This document shows positions 26,400 through 35,241 of a DNA stretch of 61,015 nucleotides, one piece after another. The first letter of the stretch is position 1. Each line of letters starts with the position of its first letter. A program made the position numbers and the translations under genes. The DNA comes from Bacteroidales bacterium (GTDB lineage Bacteria > Bacteroidota > Bacteroidia > Bacteroidales > UBA932): assembly GCA_022777585.1 (NCBI GenBank), contig JALFFZ010000010.1:1-61015 (forward strand). The letters are read 5' to 3'. The notes under the pieces were generated by a model. That model was not told the DNA's origin. It saw nothing but the letters and a program-made list of their open reading frames with translations, and did no database searches.

Positions 26400-26615
26400 T
26401 CAGGCATCATCAGGCCTGTATTCGAGAACATCGCCAGGCTGGCAGTCAAGAGCCTTGCAAATTGCATCGAGAGTCGTGAATCTCACCGCCTTGGCCTTTC
26501 CGGTCTTCAGTATGGAAAGGTTGGTGGGGGAGATTCCGATTCTCTCGGCAAGCTCGCCCGATGACATCTTGCGACGGGCGAGCATCACATCTACATTAAC
26601 TATTATAGGCATCAA
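26400..26615 (-). CDS. Small XRE-family HTH regulator (71 aa)
   Basis: LARRKMSSGELAERIGISPTNLSILKTGKAKAVRFTTLDAICKALDCQPGDVLEY. Confidence 0.9.
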   Translation of the reverse strand: MMPIIVNVDVMLARRKMSSGELAERIGISPTNLSILKTGKAKAVRFTTLDAICKALDCQPGDVLEYRPDDA

Positions 26616-28036
26616 TGTTCAGTTGGAGTTTCACTTTCGGCGGCCTCCGGTGCGGCTTCATTGCCCTTGAGATATCCCGGAAGGCTCATTCCGGCCATGT
26701 TGAAAAGATCCTCAAGCGGCGGAACTGACTTCATCATATTGGAAATGAAGTTGGAAGTGGCGGTCTTGCCGTCGGTTCCGTTCCCGTCCCACACGGTCAC
26801 CTTGTCGATCTTTATGCCCTTTACAGCCTCCACCTGGGTCTTGACGAGTTCAGGAAGCTTGTCGGCAATGAGCATGAGCACGGCCTTCTGAGGGTCTCCT
26901 GCGGCAGCGGAAACAAGCTGGTTGAAACCCTGGGCCTGCTTGGACAGAATCTCCAGCATACCTCTCGCCTGTGCATCCATCTTGGCATAGATGGCGTCTG
27001 CCTCACCCTTGGCCATTCTGCGGATTTTCTCGGCCTCTGCCTCGGCATCGATGATGGCCTTCTCCTTCTCAATCTCGGCAGGAACCACAACATTGGCAGT
27101 CTGGGTTGCCTTCTCCCTCTCGGCACGGGCTGCCTCAGCGTCTCTCTCGGACTTGTAGGCCTCCTCCAATGCCTTCGCTGCCTGGACTTTCTCCGCTGCT
27201 ACGGCAATTCTTGCAGCCTCGGCCTCCTTCTCCCTGCGGATTGCATCGGAATTGGCAATGGCAATCTTGGAATTGTTCTCTCCTTCAACCGCCTTGGCAT
27301 TGGCGTCAGCAGTGCAGATACGTGTATCCCTCAGGGTCTCGGCGATTCTGATATCCTTGTCCCTGTCAGCCTCGGCCTTTCCGATTTCACCGAAACGGTT
27401 CTGCTCTGCAACGCTCTTCTTGGCATCGTTGATGGCCTTGGCGGCAGCCTCCTTACCGAGAGCCTCGATGTAGCCGGACTCGTCACGGATATCTGTCACG
27501 TTCACATTTATGAGTTTCAGACCGATTTTGCGGAGCTCGGCCTCGACGTTGGTGCTGACATTGGCCAGGAACTTGTCGCGGTCGGAGTTGATCTCCTCGA
27601 TGTCCATAGTCGCAATCACGAGACGGAGCTGGCCGAAGAGAATGTCGGTGGCGATGTTCTGGATATTGTCAATGCTGAGGCCGAGGAGACGCTCGGCAGC
27701 ATTGGTCATATTCTCAGGTTCGGTGGAAATGCCGACGGTGAAGCGGCAAGGCACGTCCACGCGGATGTTCTGCTTGCTGAGGGCGTTGGTGAGGTTGCAC
27801 TCGATGGAAATCGGTTTCAGGTCAAGGAATGCATAGCTCTGGAATACAGGCCAGATGAATGCGGCCCCACCGTGGATGCAACGTGCAGACGATGTTCCGC
27901 CGTTCTTGTTCTTGCCGGTCTTTCCGTAGATTACGAGAATCTTGTCGGAAGGGCATCTTTTGTATCTTCTGAGGATGGCGGCGAGTGTGACAATAAGCAC
28001 GAAAACGCCGATTACGATGATGTAGATTGCTTCCAT
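26612..28036 (-). CDS. SPFH-domain flotillin-family protein
   Basis: Band-7 domain and long EAEA-rich coiled coil; adjacent to an NfeD-like gene. Confidence 0.92.
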   Translation of the reverse strand: MEAIYIIVIGVFVLIVTLAAILRRYKRCPSDKILVIYGKTGKNKNGGTSSARCIHGGAAFIWPVFQSYAFLDLKPISIECNLTNALSKQNIRVDVPCRFTVGISTEPENMTNAAERLLGLSIDNIQNIATDILFGQLRLVIATMDIEEINSDRDKFLANVSTNVEAELRKIGLKLINVNVTDIRDESGYIEALGKEAAAKAINDAKKSVAEQNRFGEIGKAEADRDKDIRIAETLRDTRICTADANAKAVEGENNSKIAIANSDAIRREKEAEAARIAVAAEKVQAAKALEEAYKSERDAEAARAEREKATQTANVVVPAEIEKEKAIIDAEAEAEKIRRMAKGEADAIYAKMDAQARGMLEILSKQAQGFNQLVSAAAGDPQKAVLMLIADKLPELVKTQVEAVKGIKIDKVTVWDGNGTDGKTATSNFISNMMKSVPPLEDLFNMAGMSLPGYLKGNEAAPEAAESETPTEH

Positions 28037-28099
28037 TTTCGATTATTTTTTAGATGTTATACTTGTCTTTGTCATCCCGGCCGGACTGGCCGGGAATCA

Positions 28100-28693
28100 T
28101 CATACTATCAGTGAATCCAGTTCCTCCACGAGGAGGGTCGAACCGTCTATTGCCTCCACCACCTTGACAGGTGTGCCGGTCTTGATCGCTGAGTCGGAAT
28201 CTGTCACGGCGTCATATTCGCGCACTGACTCATTGATGGTTATCTGGACTTTGCCGGCTCCTGACCTTGCGGCCGGGATGGTGAGATATACTTTGCCCTG
28301 GCAGCCCACAGCCTGCCTGAACACGTCAATATTGCCGCTCTGCTGCATCTGGCTAAGCCATTTGAAAAGCCACATCACCGCGAATACGAGCAGGGCACCC
28401 GCAATGACTGCGATAATCATCAGCAATGCCGTTGAGGTAATGCTGTCCTTCAGCAATATTGCCGTCCAGCTCATACCGAGGAGGAAATTGACAAGGTTGC
28501 GGAAGGTGTAGAGGTTCATTGAGGCGTCAGTCTCGAACGAGCCGTCCGGCATGTCGAAATCCGTATCCATCTCGTGGTCGATTCCGATGAATGTCAATAC
28601 TGTCTCCACCAGGAAAATGAGAGAGGTAGCTATGGCAATTCCCCATAGGATTTTCATGAAAAGGTCAAGTGCTGACCACCATTCTGCGATCAT
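28100..28693 (-). CDS. NfeD/YqiJ-like membrane protein with OB-fold tail
   Basis: N-terminal TM helices then QAVGCQGKVYLTIPAARSGAGKVQITINESVREYDAV..VKVVEAIDGSTLLVEEL. Confidence 0.8.
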   Translation of the reverse strand: MIAEWWSALDLFMKILWGIAIATSLIFLVETVLTFIGIDHEMDTDFDMPDGSFETDASMNLYTFRNLVNFLLGMSWTAILLKDSITSTALLMIIAVIAGALLVFAVMWLFKWLSQMQQSGNIDVFRQAVGCQGKVYLTIPAARSGAGKVQITINESVREYDAVTDSDSAIKTGTPVKVVEAIDGSTLLVEELDSLIV

Positions 28694-28779
28694 ATTTTAT
28701 ATTGGTTTTATTATTTTCCGAAAGATAGGGATATTTTTACGAAAAACAATGATTTTCTTAAAATTTTCGATAAAAATTT

Positions 28780-28825
28780 CCCGCTGGGTGGGGTAATCAC
28801 GGGGAATACCGTCCTCTCCAGCGGG
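28780..28825 (-). terminator. Putative stem-loop terminator downstream of the DUF456 gene
   Basis: CCCGCTGG (28780-28787) / CCAGCGGG (28818-28825) with an adjacent T-rich tract on the minus strand. Confidence 0.45.
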
Positions 28826-28886
28826 GTTCAAACAATTTCTTCTTGGTCAAGGCCGAGTCGCTCCGGTCGATGGGCGATTCTGCAAG

Positions 28887-29375
28887 CTACATGTAAACGA
28901 TGATTTGCCAGAGCATAAGCCCGCAGCAAAGCAGCTTGGCTCCGGTACCGCAGATGAATCCTGCAAAAGCTCCGAGCGCCGATTTGGTGGATGACCACAG
29001 ATCCTTGTCCGCAAAAACCAGTTCGGCCACGAATGCTCCGAGCAATGTCCCCACTATCAGTCCGACAGGCGGAACGAACATTCCTACGACAAGTCCGACG
29101 GCGGCTCCCCAGCCGGCATATTTGCTGCCTCCGGTGAGCTTGGTGAACCATAGAGGCACCACATAGTCAAGCACGGTGACAGCCGTGGTAATCCCCAGCC
29201 ATATCAGCAATGTAGCTGTGCTCATTGGCTCTCCCGCACCGTTGGTCCCGCCCCAGAGATACATCAGGAGCACACCGATCCAGGCAAGAGGCGGCCCCGG
29301 GAGTGCCGGGACCACGCTGCCTATTATTCCTATGATGCCTGCCAGGACAGCAAGAATGCAGATGAAAACGTCCAT
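28887..29375 (-). CDS. DUF456 family membrane protein
   Basis: Gly-rich TM protein IIGSVVPALPGPPLAWIGVLLMYLW ... GMFVPPVGLIVGTLLGAFVAEL. Confidence 0.88.
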   Translation of the reverse strand: MDVFICILAVLAGIIGIIGSVVPALPGPPLAWIGVLLMYLWGGTNGAGEPMSTATLLIWLGITTAVTVLDYVVPLWFTKLTGGSKYAGWGAAVGLVVGMFVPPVGLIVGTLLGAFVAELVFADKDLWSSTKSALGAFAGFICGTGAKLLCCGLMLWQIIVYM

Positions 29376-30796
29376 TATTTCCTGTCCTCCTCCATTGCGG
29401 CCTCCACCTCGTCCGGGGTAATCGGAAGCCTTGCCGGTCCAGTCCTTCTGGCTCCGTCCTCAGTCACGAGCACATCATCCTCAAGCCTGATTCCGCCGAA
29501 GTCGCGGTAGCTCTCAAGCCTGTCGTAGTTCACGAAGCCGTGGTCAGTCTTCTCTGCCTTCCACTGGTCAATGAGGGCAGGGATGAAGTAGATGCCGGGC
29601 TCGTCTGTGACCACATTGCCCGGAACCAGTCTCCTGGCCATCCTGAGGCTTCCGAGACCGAGCTGGGTCGAGCGGGTCTGGTCATCGTCGTATCCTACGA
29701 GATTCTCGTTGAGGTCCTCCATGTCGTGGACATCCAAACCCATGTTGTGACCGAGTCCGTGAGGCATGAAGAGTCCGGCGATTCCGGCTTCGACCATATT
29801 GTCGATATTGCCCCTGACGATATCCAGTGCACGGAGTTCCTCCAGCATCAGGCGCACAGTCCTGAGATGGACCTCACGGTAGGTGATGCCCGGACGGGTG
29901 AGTTCGAAAGCGAGATTGTTGCAGTCGCAGACAATCTGGTATATTTCCCTCTGCTTCCGGGTGAACTTGCCCGATGTCGGATAAGTCCTGGTGAAGTCGG
30001 AAGCGTAGTGCATATTGTTCTCCGCTCCGGCATCGATTACCATAAGCTTGCCCGGCTCAATTATCTTGTCGTGAGTATGGTTGTGCAATGTCTCGCCGTG
30101 CTGGGTGAGAATGGTAGGGAAGGATGGACCCCAGCCCTTGCTCATTGTCACGCCTTCCATTCTGCCGACGATTTCCTGCTCGACGATGCCCGGCACAATG
30201 CCTCTGCGGCCGGTTGTGTGCATCTCGAACCCGAGAGCGCAGGCGTCGTCGATCTGCTCAATCTCGCATTGTTCTTTTACAAGGCGCATTGAGATGATGG
30301 CCCTCGTAAGCGTCTCGGAGAAGTTGTCGTCAACCTCACAAGGCTTGCGGTCAGTGAGCTCTGCGAGCTTGATTTTGTTGTAATATCGTGAAGGACGGAT
30401 GTAGTGAACCTTCCTGCCGGAGGCAATCGCCTTGGCAATAACGGCATTCAACGCTCCGTAAGGTGCTGATTCAGCGACTCCTACGCTCTCCGCTACAGAC
30501 TGTACGCTTGGCTGGGGACCCATCCAGATGATGTCTCCGATTTCGAAGTCGTCGGCATAGATTGTCTCCCTGCCTTCGTCAAAATCCAGAACAGCGGCAT
30601 ACAGCGGCTGGTCAATGCCGAAGTAGTAGAGCCAGGTGCTGTCCTGACGGTATTTGTAGCAGTTGTCCCTGTACTGGGCCGGAGCCTCGGCATTGCCGAT
30701 GAATACCGCGATGCCCCTCTGGCCTTCCGGCGCCGTGGCGGACATTTTCTCCATCAATGTCCTGCGCCTGCTGATGTAGATGTTTTTGCTGAACAT
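29375..30796 (-). CDS. Aminopeptidase P family protein (Xaa-Pro peptidase, M24)
   Basis: VIDAGAENNMHYASDFTRTYPTSGKFTRKQREIYQIV, FMPHGLGHNMGLDVHDM, VTDEPGIYFIP. Confidence 0.94.
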   Translation of the reverse strand: MFSKNIYISRRRTLMEKMSATAPEGQRGIAVFIGNAEAPAQYRDNCYKYRQDSTWLYYFGIDQPLYAAVLDFDEGRETIYADDFEIGDIIWMGPQPSVQSVAESVGVAESAPYGALNAVIAKAIASGRKVHYIRPSRYYNKIKLAELTDRKPCEVDDNFSETLTRAIISMRLVKEQCEIEQIDDACALGFEMHTTGRRGIVPGIVEQEIVGRMEGVTMSKGWGPSFPTILTQHGETLHNHTHDKIIEPGKLMVIDAGAENNMHYASDFTRTYPTSGKFTRKQREIYQIVCDCNNLAFELTRPGITYREVHLRTVRLMLEELRALDIVRGNIDNMVEAGIAGLFMPHGLGHNMGLDVHDMEDLNENLVGYDDDQTRSTQLGLGSLRMARRLVPGNVVTDEPGIYFIPALIDQWKAEKTDHGFVNYDRLESYRDFGGIRLEDDVLVTEDGARRTGPARLPITPDEVEAAMEEDRK

Positions 30797-30807
30797 ATCA
30801 ATGCATC

Positions 30808-32070
30808 CTAATGTTCATGTCCTCCATATAGATATTCCTGTTGGGCTTCGGAGAGGACGTCTATCCTGATCCCCCAGTCGGCCAGTTTTCTGCGGGCCAC
30901 TTCTTTGTCAATGCTTTCAGGTACGGCGTTCAGCATTTTTCCGTGCTCTCTCGGGATGCGGGAGGCATTCTCCGCGAGATATCTTGCGCTCAGCGCCTGT
31001 ATTGCGAACGACATATCCATTATTTCCGCCGGGTGTCCGTCTCCTGCAGCGAGGTTCACGAGCCTGCCCTCCGCGAGAATGTATATTGTCCTGCCGTTCC
31101 CAAGCCTGTATGCTTCGATGTTCTGTCTTGCAGGTGAATGCGAAACGGCGATCTCCGCCAGTCTTGCAACTGCCACCTCGACATCGAAATGTCCTGCGTT
31201 GCAGCAGATGGCACCATCCTTCATTTTCAGGAAATGCCTTTCGCAGATTACATCATTGCAGCCTGTCACGGTCACGAAGATGTCTCCCTGCCCGGCCGCC
31301 TCATCCATGCTCATGACCTTGAAGCCGTCCATAACGGCCTCCATTGCCCTGACCGGGTCTATTTCTGTTACAATGACATCGGCTCCGAGGCCCTTGGCCC
31401 TCATTGCCACACCCTTGCCGCACCATCCGTATCCCGCAACTACGACATTCTTTCCTGCCACAATGAGATTGGTGGTCCTGTTGATGCCGTCCCATACGGA
31501 CTGTCCTGTACCGTAACGGTTGTCGAATAGATGCTTGCAGTCAGCGTTGTTGACCAGCATCATCGGGAATTCCAGCTTGCCTGCCTTGTCCATCGCCTCA
31601 AGCCTGAGGATGCCTGTAGTGGTCTCTTCGCATCCGCCTATTACATTGGAAATCAACTCCCTGTACTCAGTATGAATCATATTCACAAGGTCGCCGCCAT
31701 CGTCAATGATGATGTCAGGACCGGCAGAGATGACCTTGCGGATTCCGTCCATATATTCTTCAGCGCTGGCTCCGTGGACTGCGAAAACATTCAGTCCTTC
31801 GTGCACAAGAGCCGCTGCTATGTCATCCTGAGTCGAGAGAGGATTGCTGCCCGTGATGTACATCTCGGCTCCGCCTGCGGCGAGCACCTCACAGAGATGT
31901 GCCGTCTTGGCTTCAAGATGTACGGACAATGCTATTTTCTTGCCTGTGAACGGCTTATCCTTGCGGAACTCCGCCTCGAGCCCGTCGAGCAGGGGCATAT
32001 GCCTCCTGACCCATTCAATCTTCAGCTCCCCGTCTTTCCATAGTTCGGGATTTCTTATCTCACTTTTCAT
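30808..32070 (-). CDS. ahcY: Adenosylhomocysteinase
   Basis: SVHLEAKTAHLCEVLAAGGAEMYITGSNPLSTQDD; VVAGYGWCGKGVAMRAKGLGADVIVTEIDP. Confidence 0.96.
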   Translation of the reverse strand: MKSEIRNPELWKDGELKIEWVRRHMPLLDGLEAEFRKDKPFTGKKIALSVHLEAKTAHLCEVLAAGGAEMYITGSNPLSTQDDIAAALVHEGLNVFAVHGASAEEYMDGIRKVISAGPDIIIDDGGDLVNMIHTEYRELISNVIGGCEETTTGILRLEAMDKAGKLEFPMMLVNNADCKHLFDNRYGTGQSVWDGINRTTNLIVAGKNVVVAGYGWCGKGVAMRAKGLGADVIVTEIDPVRAMEAVMDGFKVMSMDEAAGQGDIFVTVTGCNDVICERHFLKMKDGAICCNAGHFDVEVAVARLAEIAVSHSPARQNIEAYRLGNGRTIYILAEGRLVNLAAGDGHPAEIMDMSFAIQALSARYLAENASRIPREHGKMLNAVPESIDKEVARRKLADWGIRIDVLSEAQQEYLYGGHEH

Positions 32071-32133
32071 CATATTATTCCGTTAAACCCCGTCAATATA
32101 CGAAAAATTCCTGAATATTCAATACATTTTCAT

Positions 32134-32922
32134 TCAACTATGCTCTACAAAACCCAATGTGGCGGCGCTGATTGAGATTCCGCCTCCGAACTGGGAGTAT
32201 AGAGAGGCGCAGCAGGATGCAATGGTCGCCCCGGTTGTGAATACGTCGTCCACAATGAGGAAATGCCTCTCCCGGCCATACTTCGGCCCATTCTCATTGA
32301 GATATCTTTCCCTGATGCGGAATGCCCCGGAGACATTCCTGTCCTTCTCGCTGTCGTGCATCCTGGTCTGAGTGCCCGTTCTCCTGGCCCGGAAGAGGAT
32401 GTCGGTCCTCAATTCCGCGCCGAGACTCCCGGCAATGTCAGATGCTATGACTTCCGCCTGGTTGTAGCCCCTGCTCCACATCCTGGACCAATGCAGGGGG
32501 ACAGGGATGACTGTGTCAATGTCCTTGAAATTGCCCGAACCGGCCAGGAACTCTCCCAGCAGCCTGCCATAGAATCTTCCGACCGGTCGATCTCCCCTGT
32601 ACTTTACTTTTTGCGGAATTCTCTTGTATCCTGCCTCGGATATATAGTAGAACAATGCTGCCGCCCGTGCTCTGCCAATCCTTGCCGGAGGCAGCTCCCC
32701 ATCTTTGATATGCTTCACTAAATCTTTCTGAATCAATGCGTTCAGTTTATCGGACATCGGGTTCAGCGGATTGTCCCAAAAATAGGTGAGAGGGAGATCT
32801 GCCTCGCAGAAAATGCAGAGATGCCGCTCCCCGCGCAGAAGATTTCTTCCGCATACGGTGCATTCCCTCGGAATGAGAAGGTCTCCCACCGTCCCCGCTG
32901 TACTTTTCAACTCCTCAATCAT
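32134..32922 (-). CDS. ComF family phosphoribosyltransferase
   Basis: CTVCGRNLLRGERHLCIFC zinc-finger-like N-terminus; SRGYNQAEVIASDIA; FLIVDDVFTTGATIASC PRPP motif. Confidence 0.94.
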   Translation of the reverse strand: MIEELKSTAGTVGDLLIPRECTVCGRNLLRGERHLCIFCEADLPLTYFWDNPLNPMSDKLNALIQKDLVKHIKDGELPPARIGRARAAALFYYISEAGYKRIPQKVKYRGDRPVGRFYGRLLGEFLAGSGNFKDIDTVIPVPLHWSRMWSRGYNQAEVIASDIAGSLGAELRTDILFRARRTGTQTRMHDSEKDRNVSGAFRIRERYLNENGPKYGRERHFLIVDDVFTTGATIASCCASLYSQFGGGISISAATLGFVEHS

Positions 32923-33044
32923 AATATGCCTTTTTGCCCTAAGGAAGAATCTTCAGCACTTATTTCATTTAAGATTTACATAAATGTGGCGCGAATGCCG
33001 TATTTGTGGCGGAAAAAGTGTTAATTTTGTACAAATCTTCTGAA

Positions 33045-33662
33045 ATGCACATTGGAATAGCTGGAAATATCGGTAGCGGAAAGACTACACTTACCCGTAT
33101 GCTCTCGGAGCATTACGGCTGGACACCGAAATATGAGGCGGTGACATATAATCCGTATCTTGAGGATTACTACAAGGACATCAAGCGATGGTCCTTCAAT
33201 CTGGAGGTGTATTTTCTCCAGCAGCGCTTCAAGGATGTGCTGGAAATTGCCAGCTCTGACGATGTGATAATACAGGACAGGACGATTTTTGAGGGCGTTT
33301 ACATATTCGTGGCCAACAACAAGTCAATGGGCAATCTTTCCGACCGCGACTATGAGACCTATATGGATCTTTTCAAGCTGATGATGTCGCTGGTCAAGGC
33401 TCCTGACCTTCTGATTTATCTCCGCAGCTCAGTACCGCATCTCGTATCCCAGATTCAGAAGCGTGGACGCGAGTACGAGAAAAGTATAGAGCTGGACTAT
33501 CTCGAGGGACTGAACAACCGGTATGAGCAATGGATTTCAGAATATCCCGGCAGAGTTCTGGTGATTGACGCGGATGGGCTGGACTTCCAGAACCGCCCGG
33601 AGGATTTTGCCCTGATCACAGACAAGATTGACTCCGAGCTGTTCGGCTTGTTCCCACATTGA
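33045..33662 (+). CDS. Deoxynucleoside kinase
   Basis: MHIGIAGNIGSGKTTLTRMLSEHYGW...VIIQDRTIFEGVYIF...DLLIYLRSSVPHLVSQIQKRGREYEKSIELDYLEGLNNRYEQWI. Confidence 0.95.
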   Translation: MHIGIAGNIGSGKTTLTRMLSEHYGWTPKYEAVTYNPYLEDYYKDIKRWSFNLEVYFLQQRFKDVLEIASSDDVIIQDRTIFEGVYIFVANNKSMGNLSDRDYETYMDLFKLMMSLVKAPDLLIYLRSSVPHLVSQIQKRGREYEKSIELDYLEGLNNRYEQWISEYPGRVLVIDADGLDFQNRPEDFALITDKIDSELFGLFPH

Positions 33663-33691
33663 TATTTTCGTGCCGGCAGGCGATATTGAAT

Positions 33692-34069
33692 TCAGACGAA
33701 AATCGGGATAAAGGCTCCCGGGAAATAATTGATTCTTATATCCCCGCCATCGAAAGTTACGGCAGCTACGTCAAACCAGCTTTCCAGACTGTCGGAAAGT
33801 TCGTCCTCCCTCATTGCCATATACCTTCTTGCTGCCTTGACTATATTCCTTTGTTTCAGGGCATTGACAGCTTCTTCCGGCTCTCCCTGAACGGGAGTCG
33901 TCCGACTCTTCACTTCTACAAAATGGATTCCGTCGCAGGCCAGGGAAATGATGTCAATTTCCTGTCTCCCGCTTCTCCAGTTCCGTTTCAGAATAGTATG
34001 CCCCCGGGAAATCAGATAGCTGCAAACCTCATCCTCCCCAGCCTTCCCGAGTTTCCCCTTCGCATTCAT
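33692..34069 (-). CDS. YraN/UPF0102 family endonuclease-like protein
   Basis: MNAKGKLGKAGEDEVCSYLISRGHTILKRNWRSGRQEIDIISLACDGIHFVEVKSR. Confidence 0.93.
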   Translation of the reverse strand: MNAKGKLGKAGEDEVCSYLISRGHTILKRNWRSGRQEIDIISLACDGIHFVEVKSRTTPVQGEPEEAVNALKQRNIVKAARRYMAMREDELSDSLESWFDVAAVTFDGGDIRINYFPGAFIPIFV

Positions 34070-34106
34070 GATCTTCTTAAGTTTTTGTTTCGGACGGAGT
34101 CTCAGT

Positions 34107-35201
34107 CTATCTGTATTCGTCAAAACCTGGCATTCCGGTGCCGGTTATCAGTTCCTTGTACTGCCTGTCGTCTCTCGGACAGATAAGCAGTACATCGTCT
34201 GTGTCAATGACAATGCAGTCCTCAAGCCCCCTGATGGCCACCAGCTTGTCTTTGTTGGACGAGAGAATGATGTTGCGCCTGTCTTTCTGGAGAATGCGGC
34301 TGCGGGTATTGGATAGATTGCCGTCCTTGTCCTTGTCCGGCATATTGGCATATAGGGCCTCCCAGCTGTCAATGTCAGACCATCCGAAATTGACGGGATA
34401 TACCCAGGCCCTGTCAGTCTTCTCCATCACTCCGTAGTCAATCGAAATCTTCAGGCAGTCGGAGTAGGCCCTCTCAATGAAAACCTCCTCGGCCTTGCTC
34501 CCGAGAGCCCCTTCCCATCCGTCGAAAAGACGGGTGATCTCCGGGACGTGCTTCTCCATCTCCTCCTTGATGACAATGGCCTGCCATACGAAAATACCTG
34601 AGTTCCAGAAAAATTCACCGCTGCTGTAGAACACTTCCGCAATTTCCTTGTCAGGCTTCTCCGTGAACGTCTTCACCTTCACCGGCTCGTTCTTGCTGCA
34701 GGCCTCGCGTCCTCCGACGGCCTGTATGTAGCCGAACTCAGTGTCAGGCCTTGACGGCTTGACTCCGAGAGTCATCAGGACAGGGTTGGCTGAGGCATAG
34801 TCCAATGCGTCCGACAATGCCTTCCTGAACATGGCCTCGTCCTTGATAATCAGGTCAGAAGGAGTGACGGCCATCACTGCATCCGGATTCCTTTTCAGCA
34901 GGGTGTAGGTGGAATATGCCACACAGGGGCCGGTCCTCCTGGCTTGAGGCTCCAGCAGGAGATTGTCCTCGCTGAGTTCCGGTATCTGCTTGAGCACCAT
35001 ATCCTTGAACTTGGACAATGTGACCACTATGATGTTCTCATGCGGCACGACTCCGACACATCTGTCGTAAGCCATCCTCACCAGGGACTTCCCGCTTCCG
35101 GAAATGTCGAGAAAATGTCCGGGCATGTCTTCCCGGCTGATTGGCCAGAATCTGTTCAGATGACCTCCGGCCATTATTATGCAATATTGGTTACTGTTCA
35201 T
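34107..35201 (-). CDS. Mannose-1-phosphate guanylyltransferase
   Basis: CIIMAGGHLNRFWPISREDMPGHFLDISG ... FTEKPDKEIAEVFYSSGEFFWNSGIFVWQA. Confidence 0.92.
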   Translation of the reverse strand: MNSNQYCIIMAGGHLNRFWPISREDMPGHFLDISGSGKSLVRMAYDRCVGVVPHENIIVVTLSKFKDMVLKQIPELSEDNLLLEPQARRTGPCVAYSTYTLLKRNPDAVMAVTPSDLIIKDEAMFRKALSDALDYASANPVLMTLGVKPSRPDTEFGYIQAVGGREACSKNEPVKVKTFTEKPDKEIAEVFYSSGEFFWNSGIFVWQAIVIKEEMEKHVPEITRLFDGWEGALGSKAEEVFIERAYSDCLKISIDYGVMEKTDRAWVYPVNFGWSDIDSWEALYANMPDKDKDGNLSNTRSRILQKDRRNIILSSNKDKLVAIRGLEDCIVIDTDDVLLICPRDDRQYKELITGTGMPGFDEYR

Positions 35202-35241
35202 CAGCTATGTGTTATTTCGGTTTCTTCCTCTGTTGTGCGAC